Below, piece after piece: positions 1 to 12,556 of a stretch of 64,000 nt of DNA (within the stretch, counting starts at the first letter, position 1; every line of letters begins with the position of its first letter). The stretch is from Mercenaria mercenaria. Taxonomy: Eukaryota; Mollusca; Bivalvia; Venerida; Veneridae. Made by a program: the position numbers and the translations under genes. The stretch spans positions 78,632,001 to 78,696,000 of the forward strand of contig NC_069362.1 in the NCBI RefSeq assembly GCF_021730395.1, read 5' to 3'. The notes under the pieces were generated by a model that was given only the letters and a program-made list of their open reading frames with translations, made no database searches and was not told where the DNA came from.

Positions 1-245
1 AGCTGTTTGCTGAAACTCTGTCTCAGTTCTTTGCTGAAACTCCATCTGCCTTAACTCTTTGCTGAGTCTGTGTGCCTCAGTTCTCCTAAAACTCTATCTG
101 TCTTATCTTTGCTAAAACTTTTGTTTGCCTCAACTCTGTTAAAAATCTAACTGTGCTCTTGGCTGAAACCCTGCCTGCTTCAGCTTTGCTTAAACTCTAT
201 CTACCTCAGTTCTTTGATGGAACTTTATCTGTCTCAGCTCTGCAC
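1..245. repeat. Degenerate ~30-bp minisatellite
   Basis: About eight imperfect copies of a unit containing TTTGCTGAAACTCT followed by a CT-rich half (TCTGCCTCAG). The array runs off the left edge, so its full length is unknown. The short open frame across its right part is a by-product of the repeat. The following bases, to about 600, show nothing recognisable. Confidence 0.7.
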
Positions 246-605
246 CATTTTCAGATTTTCTAAGTTGTTGCATACTTATTTTGCCTCCCTGTTGTCATTT
301 TTGTCTGTACAGGACATTTCTGGACATTTCATCCCTGCTTCACAATTATACCTCAATAAAATGTTATATTTGTCACACAGTATACCTGCTTCAAGCTGTC
401 TAAGCCCAGTAGGTGAGGTTTTCTGAATGCAATTTGCCTGTACACAGACTCAGCTGTATTATCATCAACTGGCACATACATCTTTGTTTTTATCTGGAAA
501 TAAATTTTCATATGATTATGACAAAACATAAAATTACAATAAGATCATTTTATATCTTACCTTGAATTAGTTAATTGTTTTAAAACAGGACTAGTACCCA
601 ATAAT

Positions 606-1151
606 AAACAAGAGCTGTTATAGTGAAATAGGGAGCTGGAGCTATCACTCCAATATGGATGACAATATTGGGCAATAGATTAAGTCTGAGTAAAATGTAT
701 TTAATATTATAGTGTTTCAAAATACTAAGTATAAAAGGGACATAATTCATGGAATATTCTGGTCATAATCCATGACTAGTTATCTCCCCTGACAGTCACA
801 AGCCACTGCTATTAACAACAGCTGTCACAGGAGACAGTACGCTGGACTAATTTAGTGCTTGATAGTGAAACTGGGCACATCTAAGGAAGCTGGAGCTGCC
901 AATGGAGTGTTTAATGACTCAAAATGTTGATGAAGATATTGGACAATAGCTTAAGTCTTAGTCAAATGGATTAAGTAACAACACAGTATGGTTTATCAAA
1001 ACATTAAGTAAGTATAAAATGTACAGAATTCATGGAAAACTTTTGAAAATGTGGCTAATTATACGGAACAACTATTCTGGATCAAATTTATTCAGAAATA
1101 ACTGAGATAGAGCAAAAGTGCATCAAAACTTGAACCTGGAATTTTATTAGT
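606..1151 (+). repeat. Decayed hairpin-ended repeat fragments, two copies
   Basis: Two related segments start near 609 (AACAAGAGCTG) and near 825 (AACAACAGCTGTC). The second has a CTGTC / GACAG stem. Both continue with AGTATAAAA-type units and drift into unrecognised sequence. They look like old members of the AACAAGAG family described for the next elements. Confidence 0.5.
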
Positions 1152-2865
1152 AACAAGAGCTGTCTGTAAGACAGCACGCTCAACTTTTCTAAGTGCTTGA
1201 CTCTGAATTAGAGCTTTGCCAGTAAAAATGTTATAAAACTTCAACCAAAAAATCTAAGTTAAAAAGGGGCATAACTCTGTCAAAATTCAAATCAGAGTTA
1301 CGGGGTTTGTTTCGCCTGGTGAAGACTTTGATAGTAAATAACTATTTTAAGTTTTAAGTCAATAGCTTTGATAGTAACAGAGATATTTGCCTTAATCAAA
1401 ACTTTTACCGAAAAATCTAAGTTAACAAGAGCTCGTCGAACACGAAATGCCCCCTTGATGCATTCAGTAATTGCACAAGGAACAGAAATTATATGCTCAC
1501 TGTATATAAAACAAAAGTTCTACCCTTCTGGTTTAATCTGACCTTGACCTTTAACCTATTAACCTAACAAGAGATTACAGAGTGATCCTGGCGCCATCCA
1601 CTGAGCCATTTTTGAATGTTTCAAATTTCAAGGCTAGCTCAAGGTCAAAATCAATGTCAAATTTCGTTTTGGTACAAAACAATGTGTATGTGGTCCAGAT
1701 TTAAAAGCTGTGGCTTGAGAAATGTGAAAGCAGGTCACTAGATCAATTTCAAGGTCAAAGTTCATTTCGGTAGACAGAACTATGCATGTACTTCAAATTT
1801 GAAGGCTGTAGCTTGAGAAATGTGAAAGTAGGTCACTAGGTCAAAATCAATGTCAAGTTTTATTTCGGAACAAAAAACTATGCAAGTGGTCCAAATTTGA
1901 AGGCTGTAGCTACAGAAATGTGAAAGTACGTCACTAGGTCAAGATCAAGGTCAACTCATGTCAAGGTTCATCTTGCCACTCAAAACTATACATGTGGTCC
2001 AAATTTGAATGATGTAAGTTATGGACATGAAGGTTCTAACTTTTTCCCTATTTAAGTCTACATGAACCATATGACCCCTGGGGCGGGGCCATATTTGACC
2101 CGAGAGGGATAATTTGAACAAACTTGGTAGAGAAGCACTAAATGATGCTACATTACAAAATATCAAAGCCATAGCCTTTGTGGTTTGGACAAGAAGATTT
2201 TCAAAGTTTTTCCCTATATAAGTCTAGGTAAACCATGTGACCCCCTAGGACGGAGCCATATTTGACCCTTGGGGAATAATTTGAACAATCTTAGTAGAGG
2301 ACCACTAGATGATGTCATATACAAAGTATCAAAGCCCTAGCCCCTATGGTTTGGACAAGAGGTTTTTCAAAGTTTTTTTCCTATATAAGTCTATATAAAC
2401 CAGGTGACCTCCGGGGTGGGCCATATTTGACCCCTGGGAAATAATCTGAACAATCCTGGTAGAGGACCACTAGATTTTGCTATGTACCAAATATCAAAGC
2501 CCTAGGCCCTATGGTTTTGGACAAGAAGATCAGAAACCGTTTTAACTGTTCCTTGTATGTGACCTTGACCTTTGACCTAATGACCTCAAAGTCAATAGGG
2601 GTCATCTGCTAGTCATGGCCAAACTTAACTATCAATTTTCCTGACACTAGGCCAAAGCATTCTAGAGCTATTGCCTAGAAACCATTTTACGGTTTCTGGT
2701 CATTGTGACCTTGATCTTTGAAATACTGACCTCAAAATCAATAGGGGTCATCTGCTGGTCATGACCAACCTCCTTATCAACTTTTGTGACCCTAGGCTGA
2801 AGCGTTCTTGAGTTATCAACCGGAAACCGTTCTACTGTTCAGGGTCACTGTGACCTTGACCTTTA

Positions 2866-3582
2866 CAGGGTTTTCCCTGACGCACAAATCCTGCGTCATA
2901 GTCGCACTTTTCTGAGAAATGACCCAAAAAAATAAATTCTGTGCGTCACAGTGGACGCAATTTCTTGAAAATCTAAATCAGGCCAATTTTGTTTACAGCA
3001 TGTACAAAGAGCGATTTTCTGAAAATTTACTTTCAGTTTCATAATTATATGAAGACTGCGTCACCAATTTTCTATATTTGCGTCGATTCACATTTCATAA
3101 ATTTAATACCCAGATACTGATACTTTGACTGATTAACACTTTGTAACAGTTGTTATCACTACTCGCTACTAATATCAGTTGTACAAGTCTGATGTTTACT
3201 AGAAACAAAAATGGCTCTAAAGCAAAGCAAGCTGACGATGTTTATGACGTTCTCGGCAGCAAGTAGAGTAGGACCCAACGGTTCAAATCACCAGTTTCTA
3301 CTATAAACACTGCCTGGTAAAAAATACTAAAACCTATTTTAAAACATATTTTAGCACATATATAAGTAAAAAGTCAACTATCAGCTATTTTTATCATTTT
3401 ATTCAGTGACAAATATGAGGAAACACTTCAGTCTGTATAATCACTAGTATAAGTAAAACAAAGTTTTATTCAAAGTACTAAAAGTATATCTGTATGACCC
3501 CCAAAATTTGGAAATGACCCCCAGATGTGAAATATTGGGGGTCACAATGACCCTCATTTTCAAAAGTCAAGGGAAAACACTG
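2866..3582. mobile_element. Nonautonomous hAT-like element, 6-bp TSD
   Basis: The ends are CAGGGTTTTCCCTGAC and, on the other strand, CAGTGTTTTCCCTTGAC. Perfect flanking duplication CCTTTA lies at 2860-2865 and 3583-3588. Length is 717 bp with no transposase frame. The CAG-start terminus fits hAT, although hAT duplications are usually 8 bp; 5-6 bp variants exist. Removing the insert leaves an uninterrupted repeat unit, which supports the boundaries. Confidence 0.75.
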
Positions 3583-3704
3583 CCTTTAACATACTGACCT
3601 CAAAATCAATAGAGGTCATCTGCTGGTCATTACCAACCTCCCTATCAACTTTTGTGACCCTAGGCCGAAGCGTTCTTGAGTTATCATCCGGAAAATGTTT
3701 TACT

Positions 3705-3991
3705 TTGTTTGTTTGTTTTGGGTTTTAACGCCGTTTTTCAACAGTATTTCAGTCATGTAACGGCGGGCAGTTAACCTAACCAGTGTTCCTGGATTCTGTA
3801 CCAGTACAAACCTGTTCTCCGCAAGTAACTGCCAACTTCCCCACATGAATCAGAGGTGGAGGACTAATGATTTCAGACACAATGTCGTTTATCAAATAGT
3901 CACGGAGAACATACGCCCCGCCCGAGGATCGAACTCACGACCCCGCAATCCGTAGACCAACGCTCTTACCTACTGAGCTAAGCGGGCGGGC
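3705..3991 (-). mobile_element. tRNA-derived SINE, Meta/BivaMD type
   Basis: On the minus strand it reads from a tRNA-like head (A box TTAGCTCAGTAGG, B box GAGTTCGATCC). The body contains CTGGTTAGGTTAACTGCCC, followed by the tail CTGTTGAAAAACGGCG and an AAACAAAC-rich 3' end. Perfect 13-bp target duplications AAAATGTTTTACT flank it (3692-3704 and 3992-4004). The head, conserved Meta-type tail and duplications identify a young-looking insertion. The subfamily name is recalled, not searched. Confidence 0.9.
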
Positions 3992-4925
3992 AAAATGTTT
4001 TACTGTTCAGGGTCACTGTGACCTTGGCCTTTAACATACTGATCTCAAAATCAATAGAGATCATCTGCCGGTCATTACCAACCTACCTATCAACTTTCAT
4101 GATCCTAGGCCCAAGTGTTCTCGAGTTATCATCCAGAAACCGTTTTACTATTCAGGGTCACTGTAACCTTGACCTTTAACATACAGACCTCAAAATCAAT
4201 AGGGGTCATCTGCTGGTGATGACCAACCTCCCTATCAACTTTCATGATCCTAGGCCCAAGTGTACTTGAGTTATCATCCGGAAACCGTTTTACTATTCAG
4301 GGTCACTGTGACCTTGACCTTTGACATACAGACCTCAAAATCAATAGGGGTCATCTGCTGGTGATGAACAACCTCCCTATCAACTTTCATGATCCTAGGC
4401 CCAAGCGTTCTTGAGTTATCATCCGGAAACGGATTGGTCTACATTCCGACTGACAGACATACCGACCGACCGACATCTGCAAAACAATATACCCCTCCTT
4501 CTTCGAAGTGGGGCATAAAAAGGGGCATTACCCTACCAAAATTCAATCAGAGTTATGAGGATTGTTTCTCCTGGTGAAGACTTTGATAGTTAATAACTAT
4601 TTTAAGTTTCAAGTCAATAGCTTTGACAGAAACAAAGATATCTGATGTTATCAAAATGTTTAACCAAAAATTCTAAGTTAAACAGGGGCATAACTCTGTC
4701 AAAAATCAAAGCAGAGTTATGGAGATTGTTTCTCCTGGTGTAGACTTTGACAAAAAATTATTTAAAGTTTCAAGTCAATAGCCTTGATAGTAACAGAGAT
4801 TTTTGACTTTATCAAAAACTTTAACCAACACCGACGTTCAAGAGTTACAGAGGGGACACGAAATTGCTAATGGTCAGACGGACACCAGCGTCATAACATA
4901 ATACGATCCTTAGGGCGTATAAAAA

Positions 4926-5500
4926 GTAAGGCTTCAGAAAAAGTCATTCTTGCATCTGACTTTTGCCCTCTAAGTGTGACCTTGACCTTAGACCTAGGGA
5001 CCTGGTTCTTGCGCATGACATTCCGTCTAATGGTGGTGATCATTTGTACCAAGTTACATCAAAATCCCTTCATGCATGAAGAAGAAATGCTCCAGACAAA
5101 GTTGTCATTCTTGTATCCTTTGACCTCTGTGACCTTGACTTTAGAGCTAGGGACCTGGTTCTTGTGCAGGACACTCCGTCTCATGATGGTTACCAATTGT
5201 GCCAAATTACATCAAATTCCCTCCATGCATGAAGAAGAAATGCTCAGGACAGTCATTTTTGAATTTGACCTTTGACCTGTAAGTGTGACCTTGACCTTTG
5301 AGATAGGAACCTGGGGTTTGCACATGACACTCCATCTCACTGAGGTTAACATTTATGCCAAATATAAACAAGATTGCTCCATGCATGTCAAAGTTACAGT
5401 CCAGACAAACAAATCCGGACGGACGCCCACACACACACACCGAACAGCCATTTGGACAACTATGTCTTCGCTTCCGCAAGTGGGCTCGACAAAAAATGTC
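4926..5500. repeat. ~150-bp tandem repeat, TGACCTTGACC type
   Basis: Three to four units, each with TGACCTTGACCTTAGA, GGGACCTGGTTCTTG, CATGAC, CCATGCATGAAGAAG and a gap. The same units occur inverted at 45,150-45,560. An ACACACACAC stretch lies near 5430. The overlapping short open frames on both strands are not genes. Confidence 0.75.
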
Positions 5501-5639
5501 TGAAAATCATGGTCGCAAAAATGCTGGTGACAAATACGGAAAGCATTTATATTTGTTTTGGCCCAAATAAAGCCTCAGTAATGATAATAATTTGCTATAG
5601 ATTGTAACGGCTGACCGGCTCATATAATTGTATCAAGCA

Positions 5640-7110
5640 AACAAAACTAGAGATGCTTTTGAGAAAAGCGCATGATTTTTCAGTAATTCAAGGGCCGTAA
5701 CTCCAAAATGCCTGGACCGATTTGGCTAGTTATCGAACTTGGTCGAGGTCTCATGGTCAAACACACTTTGTTCAAGTTTGGTGAAGATCGGATGAGAAAT
5801 GTTCGACTTAGGGTGCGGACAATAGTAAAACGGCAGATTTTTCGATAATTCAAGGGCCGTAACTCCAAAATGCCTGAACCGATTTGGCTAGTTATCGAAC
5901 ATGACTGTGGTCTTATGGTCAAACACATTTTGTTCAAGTTTGGTGAGGATTGGATGAGAAATGTTTGAATTAGAGTGCGGACAAGAGTAAAAAGGCTGAT
6001 TTTTGCTAATTCAAGGGCCATAACTCCAAGACGCCTGGACCGATTTGGCTAGTTATCGAATTTGGCTGAGGTCTCATGGTCAAACACATTTTTTTCAAGT
6101 TTGGTGAAAATCGGATGAGAAATGTTTGACTTAGAGTGTGGACAAGCTTTGTGACAGACACACACAGACTGGAGTAAATCAATATGTCTCCCACGCCCAC
6201 TGGCACCAGATCAGAAAGAAAATGCCTCCGTACGTGTTATACCCTACCCCTAGGTATTCTATAAGAACCATGGTCATGAACGGGAAAATATACTAACCCG
6301 TTTCAATCGCGCATTTCATACCTAAAACACGCAGTGCGGTAAATGTGTACTATGGATATCAAACAAGTGGTAATTTATCTTCCATTGAGTACCGTCGCAT
6401 TTCTTTAATACATCTTATCTTAGAAAAACAACGCGTAGTTTATAGTAATTTCAACGTAACACAAAAAAACTTGCTTGAACTTCCCTGGTGAAGTTCCGTT
6501 CTAGATTAAAAAACCATTCTGATTGGCTGTTGTGAAAATGTATGTCAATCGTCACTTTACTACACGTGTTCGCTAAAATGTGAAAATGCAGCATTAATGT
6601 GCAAAATGAATAAAATAAACAGAACAGATGCAGACCAATGTACGATTTCAAATTAAATATCGTATACAAGATGAATTTCATTCATCATTTGGAGTTTTAG
6701 TGTAAAATTGTGATTTTTTTAAATTCTGTTTTTGTTTGTTTACGTTTCGCCAAACATGTGCACACTGTCGTGACCTCTAGACCGGATGTTCATTAGGGAA
6801 GGTCAAGCAAGTTTTTTCTGTAACGTTGACGAAAGCATAAAATATGTTGATAATCTCAGCAATATGGAATATTGAGACAATGTGACTGGTGCACGATGGA
6901 AGATAAATTATCGCTTGTTCAATATGCTACATACCCATTCACCGAACTGCGCGTTTAAGTTGAGAAATGTACGATTGAAACGGGTTAGTATAATTTCCCG
7001 TTCACGACCATGGTTCTTATAGAATACCTAGGGGTAGGGTATAACACGTACGGAGGCATTTTCTTTCTGATCTGGTGCCAGTGCCCACGCCAGTGTGTGG
7101 TGGGACACAA
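5640..7110 (+). repeat. Hairpin-ended element (AACTAGAG variant), split by insertion
   Basis: Near 5646 the end motif appears as AACTAGAG, followed by a stem ATGCTTTT / AAAAGCGCAT (5653-5673). About three units of 160 bp follow (TTCAAGGGCCGTAACTCC; GACCGATTTGGCTAGTTATC). The far-end stem, TGTCTCCCAC pairing with GTGGGACACA, is split: its loop received the 886-bp element at 6198-7083. Confidence 0.6.
6198..7083. mobile_element. Long-TIR DNA transposon remnant, 8-bp TSD
   Basis: Inverted arms of about 190 bp start CACTGGCACCAGATCAG and contain CCTACCCCTAGGTATTC on both sides. Flanking duplication CCCACGCC is perfect (6190-6197, 7084-7091). Nothing protein-coding is visible in the centre. Long arms with an 8-bp duplication fit a MULE-like or P-like nonautonomous element; superfamily undecided. 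Confidence 0.75.
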
Positions 7111-7380
7111 TGATTTTAATTATCCAATTTGTTGTACTATTAGGATCATTTTCATTTTAAGTCGGCAAGACATATAACAATACAACATAATTAAGCTGTA
7201 TACTGCTAATTAACAAGTGGTACAAACACAACAATCTAAGGCTGTATTGTTTATCAATTAATTTTTACACATTGATCAATAAACATGGGGCATATTCTGT
7301 GTGGGTCAAATATGAGTTTGTCTCAATTTTCACGGGTCAAAACCCGGAACCTCAGGTCAACCGAACACCCTGGTAACTAA
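7111..7380. other. Unassigned spacer with a shared 70-bp block
   Basis: Mostly unique-looking AT-rich DNA. The stretch near 7301-7372 (GGGTCAAATATGAGTTTG ... GGTCAACCGAACACC) recurs as a diverged copy at about 35,453-35,524, inside the hAT-like element that interrupts the kinesin exon. No gene seen. Confidence 0.4.
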
Positions 7381-7905
7381 TAACGTATTAGTGCCAGCAT
7401 TATTGACCTTTTGTTATATGATGTAGGTGATGTTGTGGCCAAGGCTTGGTACTGATCACTCCTGTGAAGTTTCGTCGAAATCCAGCAAGCAGTTTAACGT
7501 GTGAAAGCCGGACAAGATTTTTCTATTTTTAGCTCTGGCGGCCATTTTGTGCAGTGAAGTTGGACACGCCAGCGATATGCACAACTAAGCTTGGTACTGA
7601 TCACTCCTGTGAAGTTTCGTCGTAATCCGGTCAGCAGTTTGACCAGTGAAAACTGGACAAGCTTAATGCAGATGGACTGATGAACAGCAAACACAAAAAC
7701 AATTCTAAGTAAAAAGGGGATATAATTCATTAAATATTAGTGCCAGAGTTATTGACATTGTGCCATATGATGATGAGGAGCATCGAATAGTCGAGCTAAA
7801 AGGCCAGCTGGCAGCTTTGCTTGAAAAAATCTGAATACAGACTGGACTCAAAACCTTAAACAGTATAAATATAGCAAAAGAAGCAAACACTACTTCACCT
7901 TGCTT
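7381..7905. repeat. Tandem repeat units, fragment of hairpin-ended family
   Basis: Units carry CTTGGTACTGATCACTCC, GTGAAGTTTCGTCG and GGCCATTTTGTGCAGTGAAG, repeated about every 120 bp. A second unit class follows (AAAAGGGGATATAATTCAT). No terminal hairpins can be defined, so this is a fragment. Confidence 0.5.
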
Positions 7906-8208
7906 TACTGTTTCCGCAACATAATATTCTGCCGTATCTCATTCTGTGGGGTCTCTTGACAAACACAATTTCATACACACCATATACATCAGATCTGATC
8001 TCTACTCAAGCATGGACCAAACAACCAGAACTATATCTTTTCTATCTAAATTTAGTATTAGATGAATCTGAAAATGAACATTTTTGAAACAATTTTGTTC
8101 GATAAAAGCTGCTTAGCAGTTCAGATTTTTCAGTAAAACGTCACTGTATGACTAAATTTTCTCGTTTTGTTGAAAAGGTATTAAAATTGATGTAAATCCT
8201 GCAGTAGG

Positions 8209-9278
8209 AACTAGAGCTATCACTAAAGGTGATGAATGTACCCCCCGCATGCACTGACACAGTACATTGCAATTTGACACACACAAGACTGCATAATTAT
8301 GTGGACTGTATGTATATAGACTGTATGTATACAGTATAGTAACAAAAAACAAAGTCCCATAACTATGCAGAATATTTATCTAAAAGAATGTAACATGCCC
8401 CATGCACAACTAGGGTTGGTACTGATCACTTGTGTGAAGTTTCATTAAATTGTGTGCAAGGGTTTGGTAGATTAGGCATGCACAAGATTGCATATGCAGA
8501 CTGTATGTACATAGTATGTTAACAAGAAACAAAGTCCCAAAACTCTGCAATTTTTGTCGCTGAAAGAACCTAACATGCCCCATGCACAACTACTGTTGTT
8601 ACTGATCAGTTGTGTGAAGTTTCATTAAATTGTGTCAAGGGGATGAGGAGAGATGGTGCCAACAAGATTGTGTCTATGTCTATAGTATAGTAACAAAAAA
8701 ACAAAGTCCCATAACTCTGGAAAAAAATTTTCAAAAAGAACCTAACATGCCCCATGCACAACTACTGTTGTTACTGATCACTTGTGTGAAGTTTCATTAA
8801 ATTGTGTCAAGGGGATGAGGAGAGATGCTGCGCACAAGATTGTGTCTATGTATATAGTATAGTAACAAAAAACAAAGTCCCATAACTCTGCAAAAAAATT
8901 TTCTAAAAGAACCTAACATGCCCCATGCACAACTACTGTTGGTACTGATCACTTGTGTGAAGTTTCATTAAATTGTGTCCAGGGAATGAGGAGAGATGGT
9001 GCGTACAAGATTGTGTCTATGTATATAGTATAGTAACAAAAAAAACAAAGTCTCATAACTCTGCAAATTTTTTTTCTAAAAGAACCTAACATGCCCCATG
9101 CACAACTACTGTTGGTACTGATCACTTGTGTGAAGTTTCATTAAATTCTGACAAGGGGATAAGGAGAGATGGTGCGCACAAGATTGCGTCTACGGCGGCC
9201 GACCAGACGGACAGACAGACAGACAACCTGAAACCAGTATACCCCCACTTACAACTTTGTTGTCGGGGGGTACAAAAA
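8209..9278 (+). repeat. Hairpin-ended AACTAGAG element, five ~185-bp units
   Basis: Starts AACTAGAGCT with an ATCAC / GTGAT stem. Five or six units contain CTAACATGCCCCATGCAC, GTTGGTACTGATCACTTG and GAAGTTTCATTAAATTG. Ends in a stem formed by TACCCCC and GGGGGGTA, with an inner ACAAC / GTTGT stem, then CAAAAA. No coding potential. Confidence 0.7.
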
Positions 9279-9319
9279 CAGTAACTTATAAGTGATGTAA
9301 AGTTCATACTACCTGCAAG

Positions 9320-9362
9320 GGTGTATTGCACCAGGGCGCAGCCCGAGTGCCAATATAGTTTT
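9320..9362. repeat. Small foldback with GGGCGCAGCCC centre
   Basis: Imperfect arms (TATTGCAC / GTGCCAATA) surround the centre AGGGCGCAGCCCGAG. It is the smallest of several palindromes in the window with this kind of centre; compare 19,655, 42,971 and 53,487. Confidence 0.45.
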
Positions 9363-9497
9363 AGGAGTTCTAATTATGTTTGAATGTGTTACTGTTTACA
9401 AGAAAAACAAGAGCTGTCAGAGGACAACAACGTTCGACTGTTCAACAGCCTTGCCAATTGAATGAATACTAAAGTTGAAAAAGGGGCATAATCTTGT

Positions 9498-10898
9498 AAC
9501 AAGAGGGTCATGATGACCCTGGATCGCTCACCAGCGTAACATGAGCTACATGTTTCAAATGTCAAACTGATGATTTTTAGAATTTTTTTGGAAGATTTTC
9601 CGATGTACAATCAAGTAACCCCTGGGGCGGGGCCATTTTTATTCCGGGGGTCATGATTTGAATTTTTTTTGTAAAAGTCTACTAGGCAATGCTACATGTC
9701 AAATATCTAAGATCTAGGCCTTCTGATTTATTTTTAGAAAATTTGTGAAGATTTTCCAATGTAAAATCAAGTGACCCTGGGGTGAGGTCAATTTTGACCC
9801 CGGGGTCATGATTTGAACAAATTTTGTAGAGGTCCATTAGGCAATGCTACATGTCAAATACCTAAGCTCTAGGCCTTCTGGTTTATTTTTAGAAAATTTT
9901 GAAGATTTTTCTATGTAAAATCAAGTAACCCCATTGGGCGGGGTCAATTTGACCCCGGGGGTCATGATTTGAAATTTTTTTGTAGAAGTCTACTAGGCAA
10001 TGCTACATGTCAAATATCTAAGATCTAGGCCTTCCGTTTATTTTTATAAGATATCTGAAGATTTTCCTATGTAAAATCAAGTGACCCCTGGGGTGGGGTC
10101 AATTTTGAGCCCGGGGATCATGATTTGAGCAAATTTTGTAGAGGTCCACTAGGCAATGCTACATGTGAAATATCTAAGCTCTAGGCCTTCTGGTTTAATT
10201 TTAGAAAAATTTTGAAGATTTTCCTATGTAAAATCAAGTGACCCTTGGGTGAGGTCAATTTTGACCCCGGGGGTCATGATATGAACAAATTTTGTAGAGG
10301 TCCACTAGGCAATGCTACATGTGAAATATCTAAGCTCTATGCCATCTGGTTTATTTTTAGAAAAAAAATTAAGATTTTTCTATGTAAAATCAAGTGACCC
10401 CTGGGGCGGGGTCAATTTTGACCCCAGGGTCATGATTTGAATAATTTAAGTAGAGGTCCACTAGGCAATGTTACATGTCAAATATCTAAGCTCTAGGGCT
10501 TTTGGTTTTTGAGTAGAAGATTTTTTAAGATTTTCCTATGTAAAATCAAGTGACCCCTGGGGCGGGGTCAATTTTGATTTGAACAAATTTGGTAGAGGTC
10601 CACTAGGCAATGCTTTACACCAAATATCTAAGCTCTAGGGCTTCTGGTTTTTGAGAAGAAGATTTTTAAAGTTTTTCCTTTCGGTTGCCATGGCAACCAC
10701 AGTTCTGCATGGAATTCAATTCTTTGAAAAATTTTGGTAGAGCTTCACCCAAGGAACATTCCTGTGAAGTTTGGATGAAACTGGCCTAGTGGTTTATGAG
10801 GAGATGTCATTTAAAGTAAAAGTTTACGAAGAACGGACGCCGGACGGTGAGTGATCCTAATAGCTCACCCTGAGCCTTTGGCTCTGGTGAGCTAAAAA
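9498..10898 (+). repeat. Nested hairpin-ended element (GGGTCAT/ATGACCC)
   Basis: Starts AACAAGAG with a near-perfect palindrome GGGTCATGATGACCC. About six units of 190 bp follow (CTATGTAAAATCAAGTGACC, GGCAATGCTACATGTCAAAT). Ends with the stem AGCTCACC...GGTGAGCT, an inner GAGCC / GGCTC stem, and AAAAA. Confidence 0.7.
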
Positions 10899-10992
10899 TG
10901 GGAAAAGGGGTTATGGAACCTTCACAGTGTTTATCAGCTCATGACAGTGAACAAGTGTGTGAAGTTTCAATCCTTTCCCATTAGTGGATACT

Positions 10993-12485
10993 CAGGGCTA
11001 ACACTGGCCTACAAAAAAAAAAATAGCCAACTTTTAAACCTATGAAAAAGTAATAGCCAAAATTGATGCGAACCTTTGCGTGCAATTTTGATAAAAACAA
11101 AAATGATGAATTTTAACATATTATATCTTCTTAACTGCTAATTCTTTAAAAAGCAGTTGGCCCCAACAGGGGGTGTGGGAATCGGGGATTCTGGGTGATT
11201 ACCTCCTAATATTGGTGGTGGGGTCCCACTATAAATGTTTAAAATGCTATATTCTGATGGATTTTGAAGGCATTTACAAGACACATATTTAGTTTGTGTA
11301 AGGCAGCTGAAATGGTTGATACTGACTGACATTATGGACTGGGCAATGGCTCAGTTAGCCCCATTCATGCACACACAATATGGACACAGTTGCTCACAAT
11401 GGAAAGTTTACCAAGTCTTTGAGCATCATTCATGTTTATACTTTTTCTTTATATATATCAAAAGAGTTTTCTTGATTCCTTTGACCATAACTGCACTTAA
11501 ATTGCTCGAAAAGTAAAAAACAATCAGGTCGCGAAAATACGTGATATTTGGCATCTATGCACACTATTGAATTACAGCTTTTTGTCAACAAGTTTTTTAT
11601 GCTTTATTCAATAAATATACTAATTTTTAAGTGTTTTAGAATGTTTTTACTTACGCTAATTACAGTATGCAAGCAAATTTATTTGTTGATTTTTTTAGTT
11701 TGCCCGTATCGGCCATGTTTCTAAAAATAGGAACAGGACTGGGTTTCCCGATATTTTTTTAATTAATGTGCAAAACAAACATTTATTATGCCAGAACTGT
11801 CTTGGCAAAATAATAGACCATTAAAAATATCAGGCCTGTAATATTTCAACAAATTCGCGTTCTTTACAAATTTTGAAAATTCGAAGAAAAAAAAACAAGA
11901 TTTTTTTTGCTTCGAACAATTTCATTTCAGATTAAAAACACATATAGATCTAACCTAGATCTGATTAAAGATATTTTGAAATCGTCGACAGTTAGGTCAG
12001 TTTAAAATATGTTTTGAAAGATATTTAAATTAGCGGTTACGATAGATGGCAAGTTAATTTTTCATCAGGAAACTGCCCGTACAAATTGGTTTAATTGTCG
12101 TCTGCCAAATATAGAGTTGAAGAAAATTTGCGTTGGCGTTTTAAAATATTCCAAAAAGTAGCCTGCCATTTCAATCTGATTGATAGCTAGATAAATACGA
12201 TTAATTTCCGGTTATAATCGGTTTAATTGTCGTCTGCATCCTACTGCCTTAGGCAATGTTATCGGCATAGTTGACACGTGTTTGGAATACACAAGGTTAT
12301 AAACAGTCCGCTTTATCGATTTTCTACACAAGCAGACCGCGGGTTACTGTCTCACTTGGCATAATTATTTATGTAGCTATTAAATAAAATAATCGCCAGT
12401 TCCTGTCGCCAAAATGGAAAAATATTCGCCATTTAAATAAAATAATCGCAAATGGCGATAACGGCGACTGACAGCGTGAGCCCTG
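10993..12485. mobile_element. hAT-like element, 5-bp TSD
   Basis: The ends CAGGGCTAACACTGGC and (minus strand) CAGGGCTCACGCTGTC are matched. Flanking ATACT is present at 10,988-10,992 and 12,486-12,490. The 1,493-bp interior is AT-rich, and I see no transposase frame. Excising it restores the tandem unit of the surrounding repeat (GTGGATACTGAAATACC), which confirms the ends. Confidence 0.75.
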
Positions 12486-12556
12486 ATACTGAAATACCAG
12501 CTTACATACAAAAACTTAACCAAAAACTGCTAAGTCGAAAAAGGGGCATAATTTTG

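Larger units (their letters stand above)
1424..4520 (+). repeat. Nested AACAAGAG element with TCGT/ACGA hairpin
   Basis: Starts AACAAGAGCTCGT with a TCGT / ACGA stem. Ends with an ATACCCC...CTTC / GAAG...GGGGCATA stem followed by AAAA. It splits the outer repeat within its CTAAGTT-AAAAGGGG unit. The body holds units of about 150-190 bp with TGACCTTGACCTTTGACC and CTAGGCCCAAG. It in turn carries a hAT-like insertion (2866-3582) and a SINE (3705-3991). Confidence 0.65.
1152..4925 (+). repeat. Hairpin-ended AACAAGAG element (outer, host of nest)
   Basis: Begins AACAAGAG followed by a CTGTC / GACAG stem (1160-1175). Ends with a stem built on ATACG and CGTAT (4901-4920) followed by AAAAA. The body is tandem units of about 160 bp with GGGGCATAACTCTGTCAAAA. 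The body stops at about 1423 and resumes at about 4521, because another element of the same architecture is inserted there. There are no long terminal inverted repeats and no coding frame. The ends plus internal tandem units resemble Helentron-associated nonautonomous elements; that class assignment is inference. Confidence 0.65.

Noticed and set aside
1152-4925. Outer repeat as an LTR retroelement
   Set aside because: No long terminal repeats, no primer-binding site and no coding frame; the ends are small unrelated hairpins.
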